A stretch of DNA of 64,000 nucleotides from Bubalus kerabau (GCF_029407905.1 NC_073624.1:108252001-108316000); one strand, 5' to 3'; counted from the first letter of the stretch, positions 11,114 through 22,254 are shown. Notes: generated from the letters alone by a model not told the origin. Numbers and translations: made by a program.

Positions 11114-11712
11114 ACATTACCTATACATATGCACCCCTAAAGATACAATATAATATTGTAATTTTGACCTTTTTATAAATGTAATCATATTGAATATTTT
11201 ATCTTGTGTTTGTGTCTTTCAATATTGTTTTTATAATACACATAAATATTTACATGTGGCTGGAGTTCAGTAAGTTTAATTGTATATATGTTAATTCATT
11301 ATAGCTCTATAACAATTTGTTCCCTCTAATAACAACAAGCATTTCAATTTTTTTGAGATTTGGGCTAATATATACTAACAATGTTCCTGAGGACAACCTT
11401 GACCTTTATTGTGGTGTGCAAATATATGAGTTTCCCAAGAATATCCACCTCAGAGTAGAACGGTTGGGTCATGGATAAGCATATCCTCAGTATTACCACA
11501 TAAAGCCAAACAGTTTTTTCAAAGAAGTTGTATTAAATACACTTCTATCAAGAGTGCTTCAGAGAACTCCTTACTCCATGTTTTAGCTGATAATGATCGT
11601 TTTCAGACTCTTTAGCTTCATAGCAATCCGTTGTGTGTGCATTGCAATTTCATAAATTTTCCTACTTACTACTGAATCTGATTGCCACTTGCTGTTACTT
11701 GATCCTTTGTAT

Positions 11713-11905
11713 CTGTGGCTCAAACAGTAAAGAATCTGCCTGCAATGGGAAAGACCTGGGGTCCGTTCCTGGGTTTGGAAGATCCCCTGGAGAAGAGGTT
11801 GGCAACCCACTCCAGTATCCTTTCCTGGAGAACTCCATGGACAGAGGAGACTGGCAAGCTACAAAGTGTTGGACACGACTGAGCGGCTTTCACTTTCACA
11901 TCACT
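11713..11905 (+). repeat. Bov-tA SINE, sense
   Basis: The head (gtggctcaaacagtaaagaa, 11715-11734), the BovA body and the 'gacacgactgagcggctttcactttcac' tail are present. Confidence 0.9.
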
Positions 11906-12600
11906 TTTTAATTTTGAAATAATTTTAGAATTAAGGAGAAATTATAAAGAGAGTTACAGAGTTCTCATATACACTTTACCTGTTTCTCTTAAATAATGAT
12001 ACTAAACTTATGAAATTAAAAAAAAATCATATTAATACAATACTAACAAATTAAAGACTTCATTTTAACAGTTTTTCTACAAATGTCAGTGTTATATCCC
12101 AGGATGAAATCCAGGGTAGCACACTATATTTACTTATCATATCTACTTTCAGTCAGTTCAGTGCAGTTCACTCGCTCAGTCGTGTCCGACTCTTTGCGAC
12201 CCTGTGAATCACAGCACGCCAGGCCTCCCTGTCCATCACCAACTCCCGGAGTTCACTCAGACTCATGTCCGTCGAGTCAGTGATGCCATCCAGCCATCTC
12301 ATCCTCTGTCGACCCCTTCTCCTCCTGCCCTCAATCCCTCCCAGCATCAGAGTCTTTTCCAATGAGTCAACTCTTCGCATGAGGTGGCCAAAGTACTGGA
12401 GTTTCAGCTTTAGCATCATTCCTTCTTAATCTGTGACAATTTCTCAGTCTTTCCTTTTTTTTTTTTAATGACTTTTATGAAGCATTCTAGTAAGATATTT
12501 TGTAGAATTCCTTCAATTAAAGTTTGTTTAATACTTTCTCAAAATTAGCCTACAGTTATGGATTTGGGAGAACAACACAGAGGTGAAGCATCCTCCAAAT
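11906..12600 (-). repeat. Old L1-like repeat split by a BovB tail
   Basis: The flanks 11906-12147 (gagttacagagttctcatat, then 'ccaggatgaaatccagggtagc') and 12425-12600 ('aatctgtgacaatttctcagtctttcc', then 'ggttatggattt'-like text) are successive parts of one common mammalian repeat that I associate with old L1 3' sequence. Continuity across the BovB supports the reading, but the exact family needs a database comparison. Confidence 0.5.
12148..12424 (-). repeat. BovB 3' tail, antisense, 277 bases
   Basis: The copy starts with the terminal CAGTT/GCAGTT repeat and ends at 'tttagcatcattccttct'. An 83-codon frame (12419-12168 -) preserves the BovB C-terminal arginine-rich segment (RRRRGRQRMRWLDG). 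Low decay suggests a relatively young insertion. Confidence 0.93.
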
Positions 12601-12790
12601 TAAATCATATAAGAGAAAACCATAATATTAATATGATTTGTGTCTGGTAATTCTGGCTTAAATCATTCCATTAAGTTGTTGTCAGTTATTATTATTGCTG
12701 AATTAACATTTTTCACTTTCCATGCTCTATTCTTTGAACATAAATCACTAAGTCTAGTCCACACTTAAGGGGAAAGGAATTAATATTTAC

Positions 12791-13073
12791 CTGCTGCTGC
12801 TGCTGCTGCTGCTACTGCTAAGTCGCTCCAGTCGTGTCCGACTCTGTGCGGCCCCACAAACGGCAGCCCACCAGGCTCCCCTGTCCCTGGGATTCTCCTG
12901 GCAAGAACACTGGAGTGGGTTGCCATTTCCTTCTCCAATGCAGGAAAGTGAAAAGTGAAAGTGACGTCGCTCAGTCGTGTCCGACTCCTAGCGACTCCAT
13001 GGACTGCAGCCCACCAGGCCCCTCCGTCCATGGGATTTTCCAGGCAAGAGTACAGGAGTGGGTTGCCATTCAC
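12791..13073 (-). repeat. BOV-A2 SINE dimer with CTG tract, antisense
   Basis: Two BovA bodies are joined by the linker 'gcaggaaagtgaaaagtgaaagtg' (about 12941-12964). The 3' end carries a (CTG)7 tract at 12791-12812. This two-body structure without a tRNA head defines BOV-A2. Frames on both strands (12780-13088 -, 12834-13082 +) are SINE shadows, and the A-rich coding of the CAG tract as alanine is not meaningful. Confidence 0.95.
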
Positions 13074-13079
13074 ATAAGT

Positions 13080-14660
13080 TAAAACCATTGCAGTAATTAA
13101 TACTGAGGCTATAAAATATCATAAAATTTTACCCACAAATTTTATCATTCATTAGGATATTTTGCATGGTAATGATCTAATGATCATCTGTTATATTCTT
13201 ATTCCTTCTACCTTTGGTATTTGGAATTATTCTATAGTGAGTACACATCACTTAGCCTCTGTTTTTAAATTTATTTATTTGTATCAATATGGGTTTAGAT
13301 ATTTATTTTTATTCTTTGGTTTATAACCCAATATTGTCATTATTTATTTTGTTGCTCAAATTGTTTAAGCTCTGGTCATTGGGAGGCTCCTTTTCCCTCT
13401 GACACACTCTCATTTTTCCATTTCTTTCTCAGTATTTCTTATTTTTTGATACTGTAAAACACTCCTGGATTGTCTTGTGTTTTCCCTATCCCAGTACTGG
13501 AATCAAACATTTCCGTTAAGAAACTTTGGTTCCCATTTACTGGAGAATTTTATTTAGAAACCAAGGTCTTAGGAATTGATGTGCTCACTGCTACTGGGGT
13601 ACTTCTAAATCCTGTCAGTGAGCAGGGATATGAATATGTATATGTGTCAGCCAATGTAGAAATCCGTATCTATAATTGTTTTTGTATATATCTATCCATA
13701 TATGTATTACATTAATAATGAGAAACTGTGTTTCAAAAGGTTTTGGTAAAGCAAAACATTGAAACAGATTTAACAACCTGCTTTACTATAAATAATAGAT
13801 AAAACAGCAAATAAACATAAGAAGATATCTCACTAGCCACTGTTTACTATTTTTTTAATCAAACAATTTAACATAACAGCAAATAGAAACAATATTAACA
13901 AAATTTTTGAAATAGCAAGCATTTTAAACAAAATTACAACCACAAATTTAAGAGTAGTGATATTAACAAACATAAACAGAAAGTTGTATTACAATTGGGT
14001 ACTTTGAATGAGGAAGATATATTACTATATATGAAATGATAATTTTTAATTCAACCATCATATATTAATTGATCTTTCTTTAGTCAATCAATCTTGGCTT
14101 CCTAAGTGGTAAAACTAGAGCAAAACCAGATGTTGATCAAATTAAAAACACAAGTGTTTGATTCATTAACCATGTACTGCTGCTAACAGTTAAACATAAT
14201 TATATTTTTATGAACATTGTGACCGTAACAGTTGGAAGAATTTCTGTACTGCAAAAGTATACTTAAGAACTCACATTCCTATAAAAGATCCCACTCTGAG
14301 GTGGAGTGAAAATTAGACACTACTGCTAAACTAAACTGAGATTTAATTTTATATAATAATTTGAACAAAAAATCCAGAGGCATTACCCATATTTTATTTC
14401 TTCACTCAGTATAAGTTAAAACAAAAATAAAGAAAACAATGCTAATTATACATGGATAAGAATTTGTTAATTTTAAATGAGACAGTAGTTTATTGAATTT
14501 TTATTAGATACTACAAAGCATAGTATGTCCTGCAAAAATGGATCAGTTAAATCAAGTATTTTATAGTTAGAGAATACCTGAGTTAAAGTTTTAGTGCTAG
14601 AGCCTATTAACTTCCAATCCCAGTTTTTACTTCTAGTCAATAAGATAGCCATCGAATTGG
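13080..14660. other. Unassigned AT-rich DNA, 1.6 kb
   Basis: No recognisable element is seen. The 81-codon frame 13470-13715 (+) has no recognisable domain. The 13740-14100 stretch is very A-rich without clean periodicity. Confidence 0.4.
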
Positions 14661-14664
14661 ATAT

Positions 14665-14858
14665 TTCCAGATAGCTCAGCGGTAAAGAAACCGCCTACAA
14701 TGCAGAAGACACAGGAGACACGAGTAAGATCCCCTGGATGAGGCAATGGCAACCCACTCCAGTATTCTTGCCTGAAGAAATCCTGTGATCAGAGGAGCCT
14801 GGCAGGCTACAGTCCAAAAGGTCGCAAAGAGTTGGACATGACTGAGAGACTGAGCACA
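14665..14858 (+). repeat. Bov-tA SINE, sense
   Basis: The head (agctcagcggtaaagaaacc, about 14673-14692) and BovA body, ending 'gttggacatgactgagagactgagc', are complete with moderate decay. Confidence 0.9.
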
Positions 14859-14895
14859 AAATGAAAATTCAGACTAATACATTTCTTCTGTCATT

Positions 14896-14953
14896 CCACA
14901 ATATTGTAAAGTAATTAGCCTCCAATTAAAATAAATTTAAATTTAAAAAAATT
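14896..14953 (+). repeat. Very short L1 3' tail, sense
   Basis: The terminal L1 sequence (attgtaaagtaattagcctc, then 'aattaaaataaat' and an A-rich tail) matches the reverse of the L1 end at 61929-61980. The insertion is severely 5'-truncated and carries only about 60 bases. Confidence 0.75.
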
Positions 14954-15059
14954 CTCCTCTAGAATGCACAAGTAAGCACCAGTTTTATAGTTAAAGATAT
15001 AGGAAGAGAAAGAGACGTTGAAAGATGAAAGAGGGACTTTTGCAGAGGGACTAAGAGGA

Positions 15060-15284
15060 TATGCAAAGAGTTGACTCATTGGAGAAGACTCTGATGCTGG
15101 GAGGGATTGGGGGCAGGAGGAGAAGGGGTCGACAGAGGATGAGATGGCTGGATGGCATCACTGACTCTATGGACGTGAGTCTGAGTGAACTCCGGGAGTT
15201 GGTGATGGACAGGGAGGCCTGGCGTGCTGCGATTCATGGGGTCGCAAAGAGTAGGACACGACTGAGTGACTGAACTGAACTGAG
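15060..15284 (+). repeat. BovB 3' tail, sense
   Basis: A 70-codon frame (15061-15273) preserves the BovB C-terminus, and the copy ends in ACTGAACTGAACTGA (15270-15284). It shows few changes from the copy at 59151-59352. Confidence 0.94.
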
Positions 15285-15436
15285 AGCTGCACTGAATATT
15301 TATGTACAGATCTCTGTGTGAAAGATATCTGTGTGCTTAATGTAGACATTCTATTTTATTGGGTTTAAGCTTTTGTGCGGGCTGAATTCTAGCATAGGCC
15401 TCATTTTTTTTTTTTCTCATATCACTTTATTGAGAC

Positions 15437-15662
15437 ATGTGTGTGTTAAGTTGCTTCAGCTATATCAGACTCTGTTTGACCCCATGGACTGCAGCCCACC
15501 AGGTTCCTCTGTCCATGGGATTCTCCAGGCAAGAATACCTGAGTGGGTTGCCGTACCCTCCTCCAGGGAACCTTCTTGACCCAAGGATCTAACCAGCTAC
15601 TCGTACATCTAACCTGCATTTATGGGCAGGTTCTTTACCACTAGCACCACCTGGGAAGCCCA
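15437..15662 (-). repeat. Bov-tA SINE, antisense
   Basis: A GTGTGT start, a BovA body and a diverged tRNA head ending 'caccacctgggaagcccag' are present. It is inserted in old L1. Confidence 0.88.
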
Positions 15663-15861
15663 GAAATATGACTGACATACAAATAACTATATAAATTTAA
15701 TGTATAAAAATCATGAATTTGGATATAATTATAAACCCATGAAACTATTACCACAGCTTATGCCATAAATGTATTCACCACCTTCAAAAGTTCTCTCCTA
15801 CTCTGTTAATTATTTTTATTTAATGTGATTAGAACCCTTCACATACGCTTCACCCTCTTAG

Positions 15862-16178
15862 CAAAATATCTTTGACAGCAAGGAAATCAAACCAGTCAAT
15901 CCTAAAGGAACTCAATCCTGAGTATTCACTGGAAGGACTGGTGCTGAAGCTGAAGCTCCAGTACTTTGACCGTGACTCCTTGGAAAAGACCCTGATGCTG
16001 GGAAAGACTGAAGGCAGGAGGAGAAGGGGATGACAGAAGATGAGATGGTTGGATGGCATCATTGACTCAGTGGACCCGAGTTTGAGTAAACTCCAGGAGA
16101 TAGTGAGGGGCAGGGAAGGCTGGCGTGTTGCAGTCCATGGGGTTACAAAGAGTCAGATATGACTGAGTGATTGAAAAA
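15862..16178 (+). repeat. Old BovB 3' tail, sense
   Basis: The BovB 3' coding region is recognisable ('ggaaatcaaaccagtcaatcc', then 'gaagctccagtactttgacc' and the 'tggatggcatcattgactca' segment). It is clearly more diverged than the copy at 15060, and the terminal repeat has decayed. It represents an older BovB subfamily or insertion. Confidence 0.88.
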
Positions 16179-16479
16179 CAACAAAAACAATTGTGTTGTT
16201 TATTATAGTTAGAATGGTGTATATTTGATCTCTAGGATTTAATCATCTTGTATAATTGTAACTTGGTCACTTCTGAAGCTCTTTTTAGTGGTATCTGTAA
16301 CTGTCTTCAATTTATGCCACCCAGTAGGCAGTCTGTGAATTGGATGGTGATTTTTTTCTGTATTCCAGTTTTCAAAATGTTTGATATTTTGTTTAGAGTC
16401 AGATCTATGTAGTGCAGCTTGGGAGTAAACTGAGGAAATCTTAAACTATTTTAAAGGATATTTTTCTTGAGCTCTTTCT

Positions 16480-17160
16480 TCTCTGTGATTGCCCCACTCT
16501 TTCTGCTTTGCTGGGGCTTATGCCTTTCTGTTTCCTGCTCTCCTGTGCACCTCCTATGACTACATCCAAATTAAGGCATAGCCATCAAGATAAAGAGGCT
16601 AAGCCATGGAGTTTCAGCTCACGCTTTTGGAACTGTAACTCCTGTGGTCAGAGATAAAACTTTCCCTCCCTTTCAGTTAAGGCAACTGCCTGATCCCCGC
16701 TGTGGTTTCTGTGGCCACCACCATGGCAGTCACTCGTGGCTGAAGTGAGACAGAAAAATAAAAGAAAGAAAGAAAAACAGAACTCTCCCCACTGTGACCA
16801 TTAGAAGTTTCCTTTTCCCACTTGTTGGTTCAGAATATGAGCACCTTCTTTGGAGATTTTTCTTACTGCACACTTCTGGTCTCTGGCTGTCTTTGAATCT
16901 AGGATGAGTAATAGGAAAGGCAAAAAAAAAAAAAAAAATCTCACCACTGATTAAGTGATGTTATGAATACAAAATCTGGATATCTTCCTTAATCAGTCTG
17001 CCACCATGACAACTATACTGGGGAAGATATTTTGTCTGATCATAGCAGCAAGGAGAGTTGTGACTCATGTAAGCTGCAAAGTCTTAATCTTAGGATATAA
17101 TGATTTTTTAAAAACTGCTCTAATTTTTTAGTACCAGTTAGGTGTTACAAAGCTTATATT
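16480..17160. other. GC-richer block, probably an old repeat, unassigned
   Basis: Composition rises relative to the flanks, with phrases such as 'gcttatgcctttctgtttcctgctctcctgtgc' and an A17 run at about 16923-16939. It reads like an old L1 or LTR consensus I cannot name. No reading frame of note. Confidence 0.3.
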
Positions 17161-17197
17161 TTTAAAAAATTTGACCTTTTATGTACAATGTATATAG

Positions 17198-17325
17198 GAA
17201 ATGGCAATCCATTCCAGTACTCTTGCCTAGAAAACTCCATGGACTGAGGAGCCTGGTAGGCAACAGTCTATGAGACTGCAAAGAATCAGACATGACTGAG
17301 CAACTTCACTTACTTATATATCATG
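17198..17325 (+). repeat. BovA monomer, sense
   Basis: The body only, from 'ggaaatggcaatccattcc' to 'cagacatgactgagcaactt'. Confidence 0.87.
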
Positions 17326-17464
17326 CATAGCTACATTTCTGGCTCTTTTTAATCTCAAAATCTTGTTAATTTTTCTTTACTTTCTCTATTTAAACAATGT
17401 CATTATATTATTAATATGTTCTTTTAAGCTTCTTTAAACAAACAGGATAAAGATGTTTTTTTCC

Positions 17465-17670
17465 TCTATTTAGTGACAGGTACAGAGGTGTACCGCTCAG
17501 ATCCCTTCTGAGAGATGAACTGGCTGCCAAGTTATAAGGAATGCAATTAGCTGACAATTCCCACCTGTAAGTGCCTAGCTTAGTTTTTGAGCTAATTCAG
17601 TTCGTTTCTTAGGACAGTCCCCGACCAGGCAGTGGTACAAAGGTGCCATCCAGGTCTAGGCACTTTTGTC
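17465..17670. other. Unassigned GC-richer segment
   Basis: A compact stretch with 'cagtccccgaccaggcagtgg' stands out from the AT-rich surroundings. It could be an LTR or old DNA-transposon relic, and I cannot assign it. Confidence 0.25.
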
Positions 17671-18004
17671 AAGTGGAAAGAATGTGTTGATAGAAAAGAA
17701 ATTTTATCTAGAAAACCAAATGTATTTAAAATTCCAGGAGAAGATAAAAATTAAAGAAGTTCAATAGTTAAAAACTACTGAAGAATGTTTTCCTGAGTTG
17801 AAGACTCAATCTAAGATTGAAAAAAGCTCAGGCAATTCACAATGAATGGATGAGAAAAAAAACAAATAAAAAGTAAAACCAAACAAAATACAAACCTTAG
17901 AATAACCTGGTAAAATTACTAAAGGATAATAGTAAAGAAAAATATCTAAATTCTTTCATCTCTAACAAATCATCACTATTAAATTTCATATGTAACATTA
18001 TATA

Positions 18005-18373
18005 GAGTGTGCTGTGCTTAGTCATACAGTTGTGTCCAATTCTTTGGGACCCCATGGACTGTAGCTTGCCAGGCTTCTCTATCCATGGGGATTCTCTGGG
18101 CAAGAATTCTGGAGTTGGTTGCCATGCCCTCCTCCAGGGTATATACCCAACCCAGGAATCAAATGCAGATCTCCTCCTCTATGGGATCTTCCCAACCCAG
18201 AGATTGAACCCCGGGCTCCTGCGTTGCAGGTGGATTCTTTACTGTCTGAGCCACCAGGGAGGCCCAAGAATACTGGAGTGGGTAGCCTATTCCTTCTCCA
18301 GGGGATCATACCGACCCAGGACTCCTGCATTGCAGACAGATTCTTTACCAGCTGAGCTAACAGGGATGTCCCA
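18005..18373 (-). repeat. Bov-tA with duplicated head (Bov-tA3-like), antisense
   Basis: A standard BovA body and tRNA head (18007-18265, ending 'gagccaccagggaggccc') is followed directly by a second partial body and head unit (about 18266-18372, ending 'gctgagctaacagggatgtccc'). The same compound arrangement recurs at 49572-49886, so it is a propagated SINE form rather than two chance insertions. Confidence 0.85.
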
Positions 18374-18374
18374 T

Positions 18375-19700
18375 ATATAATGTAGATAGATTTTCTACTT
18401 CTGTAATGTGTTCTCAGGTTGGGTTAATGTGAAACAAATTAACTAAATGCTGTTTCCTAAACAATGACATAATTAGACTAAGTGATAAAGAAAGATTGAA
18501 AATAATAATTTGGAATAAAAAACAGTTACATGAAAACAAAACAAGCACAAATACAGGCATATTCATATTAGATACACTAAAATTTGAGAATAAATATATA
18601 ATAGTGACATTATTTATGATAATAATAATACAATATTAAGAAGAAACAACATTGATTTATTTCAAAATAAAATAAATTCCATAATGAATTAAGTTAATTT
18701 TATAATAAAATAATACATCATAGATGAGAAACAGAAGAAATGAAAAAGGAATTAGGAGGAATAAGGGTTAGAAAGAAGAGAAGGAAATTAGAAAATTAAC
18801 TTTCTCAAACAGAAAATATTCATATATTATATAAATATTTACTGGTATAAGCTGTTAGTTTAAACCTCTCAAGTTGTTGCCACAAGGAAAACTTAGACAA
18901 TTAAGATTTTATAGGCTCTTATTATAATATGATGAAGTTAGATATAAGTAATAAAAATGGTGTTAACAGACATCTTAACTACCTGGAAATTTGGAAAACC
19001 ACATATAGGTGCCTCCAGAATCAAACTTAAAATAATGAAATTTCAAACTATCTAGAAAAGGAAGAAAAATAATATATTTTATACTTATACATATGGAATA
19101 AAGTAAATGCTTTAAGTTGAAAAGTTATAGCCATAATTCATTAAAGAAGAAAGAGGAAAATTTTCAAAGAATATGGAATTATCTTTTGAGGTTAGCTAAC
19201 CAACAAAAACAAAAATACAATAAAATATTTTTAACAGTTATTTAACAACTAATACAATTTATAAGCTCTCAGCAAATTAAATAAGGAAAAAGAAATAAAT
19301 ATGTAAGTAATATTAGAAAAACAAGTTAAGCTATTTTAAAGAAAATATTAAATGTAACTTTATAAAACAAATGTATATTTGTCTAGAGACATGTGAATTA
19401 TCAAAATTGATCCAAGAAGAGGTGAGAAGTTTATGTAAACTAGTTGTATTTAAAAAGATTAAGTTCAATTAATCCATATTGAAAAATGAGCTAGTTCTAG
19501 TTGGATAATCGCAAAATTTTCCCACTTAAAAATGAGGTTAAGTTTAATGTTATTTAAATTAAAGTAAGCTATAGAAAATATAGAATTTCAAAATTTATTT
19601 TATAATGTCAAGTTCTAGTCATCTTCCATGAAGAAACATTTCTGACCACCTATAATTCATTAAATACTCCTGAAAAGTCAAGCCTTAGTAGTAGGGATAA
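18375..19700. other. Very AT-rich unassigned DNA, 1.3 kb
   Basis: Dominated by A-rich text with no open frame, SINE or LINE signature. It may include heavily decayed L1. Confidence 0.35.
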
Positions 19701-19705
19701 ACTAG

Positions 19706-19928
19706 TAACAGATCAGCAGTCCCCATCCTTTCTGGCATAAGGGACCACTTTCATGGAAGACATGTTTTCCAAGGACCATGGGGTGGGCTGAAGGTGGTTT
19801 GGGATGATTCAAGTATTTATTGTGCACAATAAAATAATAATAATTAACAATAAATAAATTTCTAGTATTATTACATTACCTCCACCTCAGATCAACAGGC
19901 ATTAGATCTTGGAGTTTGGGGACCCCAG
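19706..19928. repeat. Ancient DNA-transposon (hAT-like) relic
   Basis: The left end 'cagcagtccccatcc' (19709-19723) and right end 'gtttggggaccccag' (19914-19928) form imperfect terminal inverted repeats sharing the TGGGGAC core, and 'ttcatggaagaca' and 'gattcaagtatttattgtgca' lie inside. This matches a common mammalian non-autonomous element whose ends begin CAGGGGTCCCC-like. The superfamily is inferred, and the flanking 8-mers do not match. Confidence 0.5.
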
Positions 19929-20492
19929 TAATACCTAACAGCTGCCAACAGACACCAACCTCAAGAGAGTCAAGCTGATTCACAAGTAACTTATGTACCA
20001 GCCACAGGAAATTATATATTGATTACCATAAACTAAAGATGAAAAAAGTAGAAGATTTAACTGTAACTTGGGATGAAATGAACAGTAATTTAGAATGGGC
20101 ATGTAAAAGATCAAGGAGCTTTATGACATAGCAATATAAACTATCCAAAACCAAAGTTTGGAGAAATAAAACACCAAAAAAAAAAAAATAACATGAAATT
20201 CAGAGACTTGTAGAACTGTATGGGAAACTCTAAGAAGCTTATAGAAATACATTTGAAAATACAATTAGTGGAGTGGCCTCCATTATTTATTGTCCCTTAT
20301 AGCTCCAGGGTCTATCTTGTGGCTAACAATGTCTTGCTTTGCTTCCTTTCTCTATTTTAATTTCAGTTTGAATCCTCATCTATTCCAAGATGGACAAGAG
20401 GAACGTTACATTCTCACACTCAACGTGGATTGCAGAAAGCCATTGTCAGTACTTACTTCCTAAACTTTCTGCTTTTAGAGAGATTACTATTC

Positions 20493-20605
20493 ACTACCCA
20501 CTCCAGTATTCTTGCCTGGAGAACTCCATGGACAGGGGAGCCTGGCTGGCTGCAGTCCATGGGGTGTCAAAAAGTCAGACACGACCAAGTGATTGAGCAA
20601 CACAC
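20493..20605 (+). repeat. BovA monomer, sense, 5'-truncated
   Basis: The copy begins inside the body (acccactccagtattcttgc, 20497-20516) and ends 'cagacacgaccaagtgattgagcaac'. The 68-codon frame across it is a shadow. Confidence 0.87.
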
Positions 20606-21049
20606 TGAGCACACACTGTTACACTAAGTACATCTCTGTGTTTGGAAGCTTACTCAATGTTTGAAGAAGTAGATGATACAGATAACCTGTGTTTTTTCCT
20701 ATATAAATACATATTATTCATAGTGATATAGTCTTCATAAGCACATGTGCCCCAAGAGCAGTAGGCCAGAGTATAACAAAAAGGAAACAAGTCGACTGGC
20801 AACTCGCACACTAGAATTCACTAGAACTATCTCTGATTAATCCATAAACACATGAAAATGTTCTCACCATCATTAGTTATCAAGGAAATAAAAACCAACA
20901 CCATAATAAAAACACAACCAATGATAGACGGTTGTGCAATACCTGGAACTTATATTACTAGTGGTAGTGTTAAAAATATGTTAGCCAAAAATATATAGCC
21001 AAAAAACAATATGTGCTATAGACATTTGGAAAAATGTATTTAAGCTTCT

Positions 21050-21330
21050 TTTTTAAAAATTTTATTATTATTTTTTTTTACTTTACAATATTGTATTGGT
21101 TTTGCCATACATCAACATGCATCCGCCACGGGTGTACACATGTTCCCCATTCTGAACCCTGCTCCTACCTCCCTCCCCATACCATCCCTCTGGGTCATCC
21201 CAGTGCACCAGCCCCAAGCTTCCCGTATCCTGCATCAAACCTGGACTGGCGATTCGTTTCTTAAATATTATACATGTTTTAATGCCATTCTCCCAAATCA
21301 CCCCCCCACCCCGCCTCCCACAGAGTCCAA
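21050..21330 (-). repeat. L1 3'UTR, antisense, with TSD
   Basis: A T-rich tail (21050-21080) leads into the reversed ruminant L1 tail, ending near 'cccacagagtcc'. The flanking copies of aagcttctt (21042-21050 and about 21328-21336) are consistent with a TSD. Frames on both strands here (21034-21264 +, 21083-21301 -) are shadows. Confidence 0.9.
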
Positions 21331-21336
21331 GCTTCT

Positions 21337-22250
21337 TATAAAATTAAAACTATACCTACCCCATGACTTTGCCATTCCAATTCTAAGTATATACCCAAGA
21401 AAAATTAAAACGTGTTCATAAAATATTGTATGAAAATATTCGTAACACCTTTCTTCGTAATGACCCCAAACTGGAAACATTCCATATGTGTATCAATAGG
21501 AGAATGGAGAAACAATAAAATAGACCACTGCTACGGAGAAGGCAATGGCACCCCACTCCAGTACTCTTGCCTGGAAAATCCCATGGATGGAGGAGCCTGG
21601 TGGGCTGCAGTCCATGGGGTCGAGAAGAGTCGGACACGACTGAGCGACTTCCCTTTCACTTTTCACTTTCACGCATTGGAGAAGGAAATGGCAACCCACT
21701 CCAGTGTTCTTGCCTGGAGAATCCCAGGGATGGGGGAGCCTGGTGGGCTCCCCTCTATGGGGTCGCACAGAGTCGGACACAACTGAAGGGGCTGCTACGT
21801 CGCTTCAGTGGTGTTCTACCCTGCGCAACCCCATAGACAGCAGCCCACCGGGCTCCCCCATCCCTGGGATTCTCCAGGCAAGAACACTGGAGTGGGTTGC
21901 CATTTCCTTCTCCAAAATAGACCACTACATAGAAATAAACCACTGGTACATGCAATACCATAGGTTATTCTCCAAAACCTTATGCTGAGTGAAAGAAGCC
22001 TTAAAGAGTAATACCGTTTGCTTGCACTTTTAGGAGCTTAAATAAATCAAGCAAATCTTATCTATGGTGGCAAAAAATTTGGAAAATCATTATTTTCATA
22101 CACATGGGGCAGGAGTTGATGGTAAAGAGCATTCATAAAATTCCTGGAAATATATAACAGATTGCATGTCTTTATATTATGGGTCACATGGGTGTATGCA
22201 TTTCTCAAAACTTGACAAAAACACTTTATATATTTCTTTAAAACAAAAGT
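21337..22250 (+). repeat. Old L1 ORF2 end and 3' region, sense
   Basis: The segments 'gactttgccattccaattctaag' (21365), 'atgaccccaaactggaaaca' (about 21460) and, after the SINE, 'cttatgctgagtgaaagaagcc' (21979-22000) follow the end of an old L1 ORF2 in order. No open frame survives. Confidence 0.6.
21530..21913. repeat. BOV-A2 inverted trimer bounded by a 13-bp TSD
   Basis: A sense BOV-A2 dimer (about 21534-21788, linker 'tttcacgcattggagaagg' inside) is followed tail-to-tail by an antisense BovA monomer (about 21791-21913, starting 'gctgctacgtcgcttcag'). The whole insertion is enclosed by identical aaaatagaccact copies (21517-21529 and 21914-21926). The third unit is complementary to the second over about 120 bases, so the transcript or single strand could fold into a long hairpin. 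Confidence 0.9.
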
Positions 22251-22254
22251 TCAT

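Larger units (their letters stand above)
10160..11560 (-). repeat. Old L1-type relic hosting later insertions
   Basis: Segments 10160-10290, 10445-10560 and 11114-11560 read together as an old, diverged mammalian L1 in antisense. The last includes the pattern ggttgggtcatggataag (11463-11480) followed by 'gccaaacagtttttt' (about 11506). It is split by a younger L1 3' end and by a MaLR LTR. Subfamily is not assignable by eye. Confidence 0.5.
15410..16260 (-). repeat. Old L1 relic split by a SINE and a BovB tail
   Basis: The blocks 15412-15435 (tatcactttattgagaca), 15663-15860 ('cccatgaaactattaccacag') and 16181-16260 ('ttgatctctaggatttaatcatcttgtataa') follow in order an old L1 3' region in antisense. 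A Bov-tA and an old BovB tail fill the two gaps. This is a readable relative-age record: L1 first, then BovB and SINE. Confidence 0.6.

Noticed and set aside
12780..13088. 102-codon frame ending in a poly-alanine stretch
   Set aside because: The alanines are the CAG tract of BOV-A2 and the rest is the SINE dimer.
18005..18373. Genuine tRNA gene candidates in SINE heads
   Set aside because: The tRNA-like heads are diverged, lack a full cloverleaf and are fused to BovA bodies, so they are SINE promoters, not tRNA genes.
21412..21786. 124-codon plus-strand frame
   Set aside because: It runs from old L1 into the BOV-A2 dimer and consists mostly of SINE translation. Overlapping frames in all directions at the site have the same origin.
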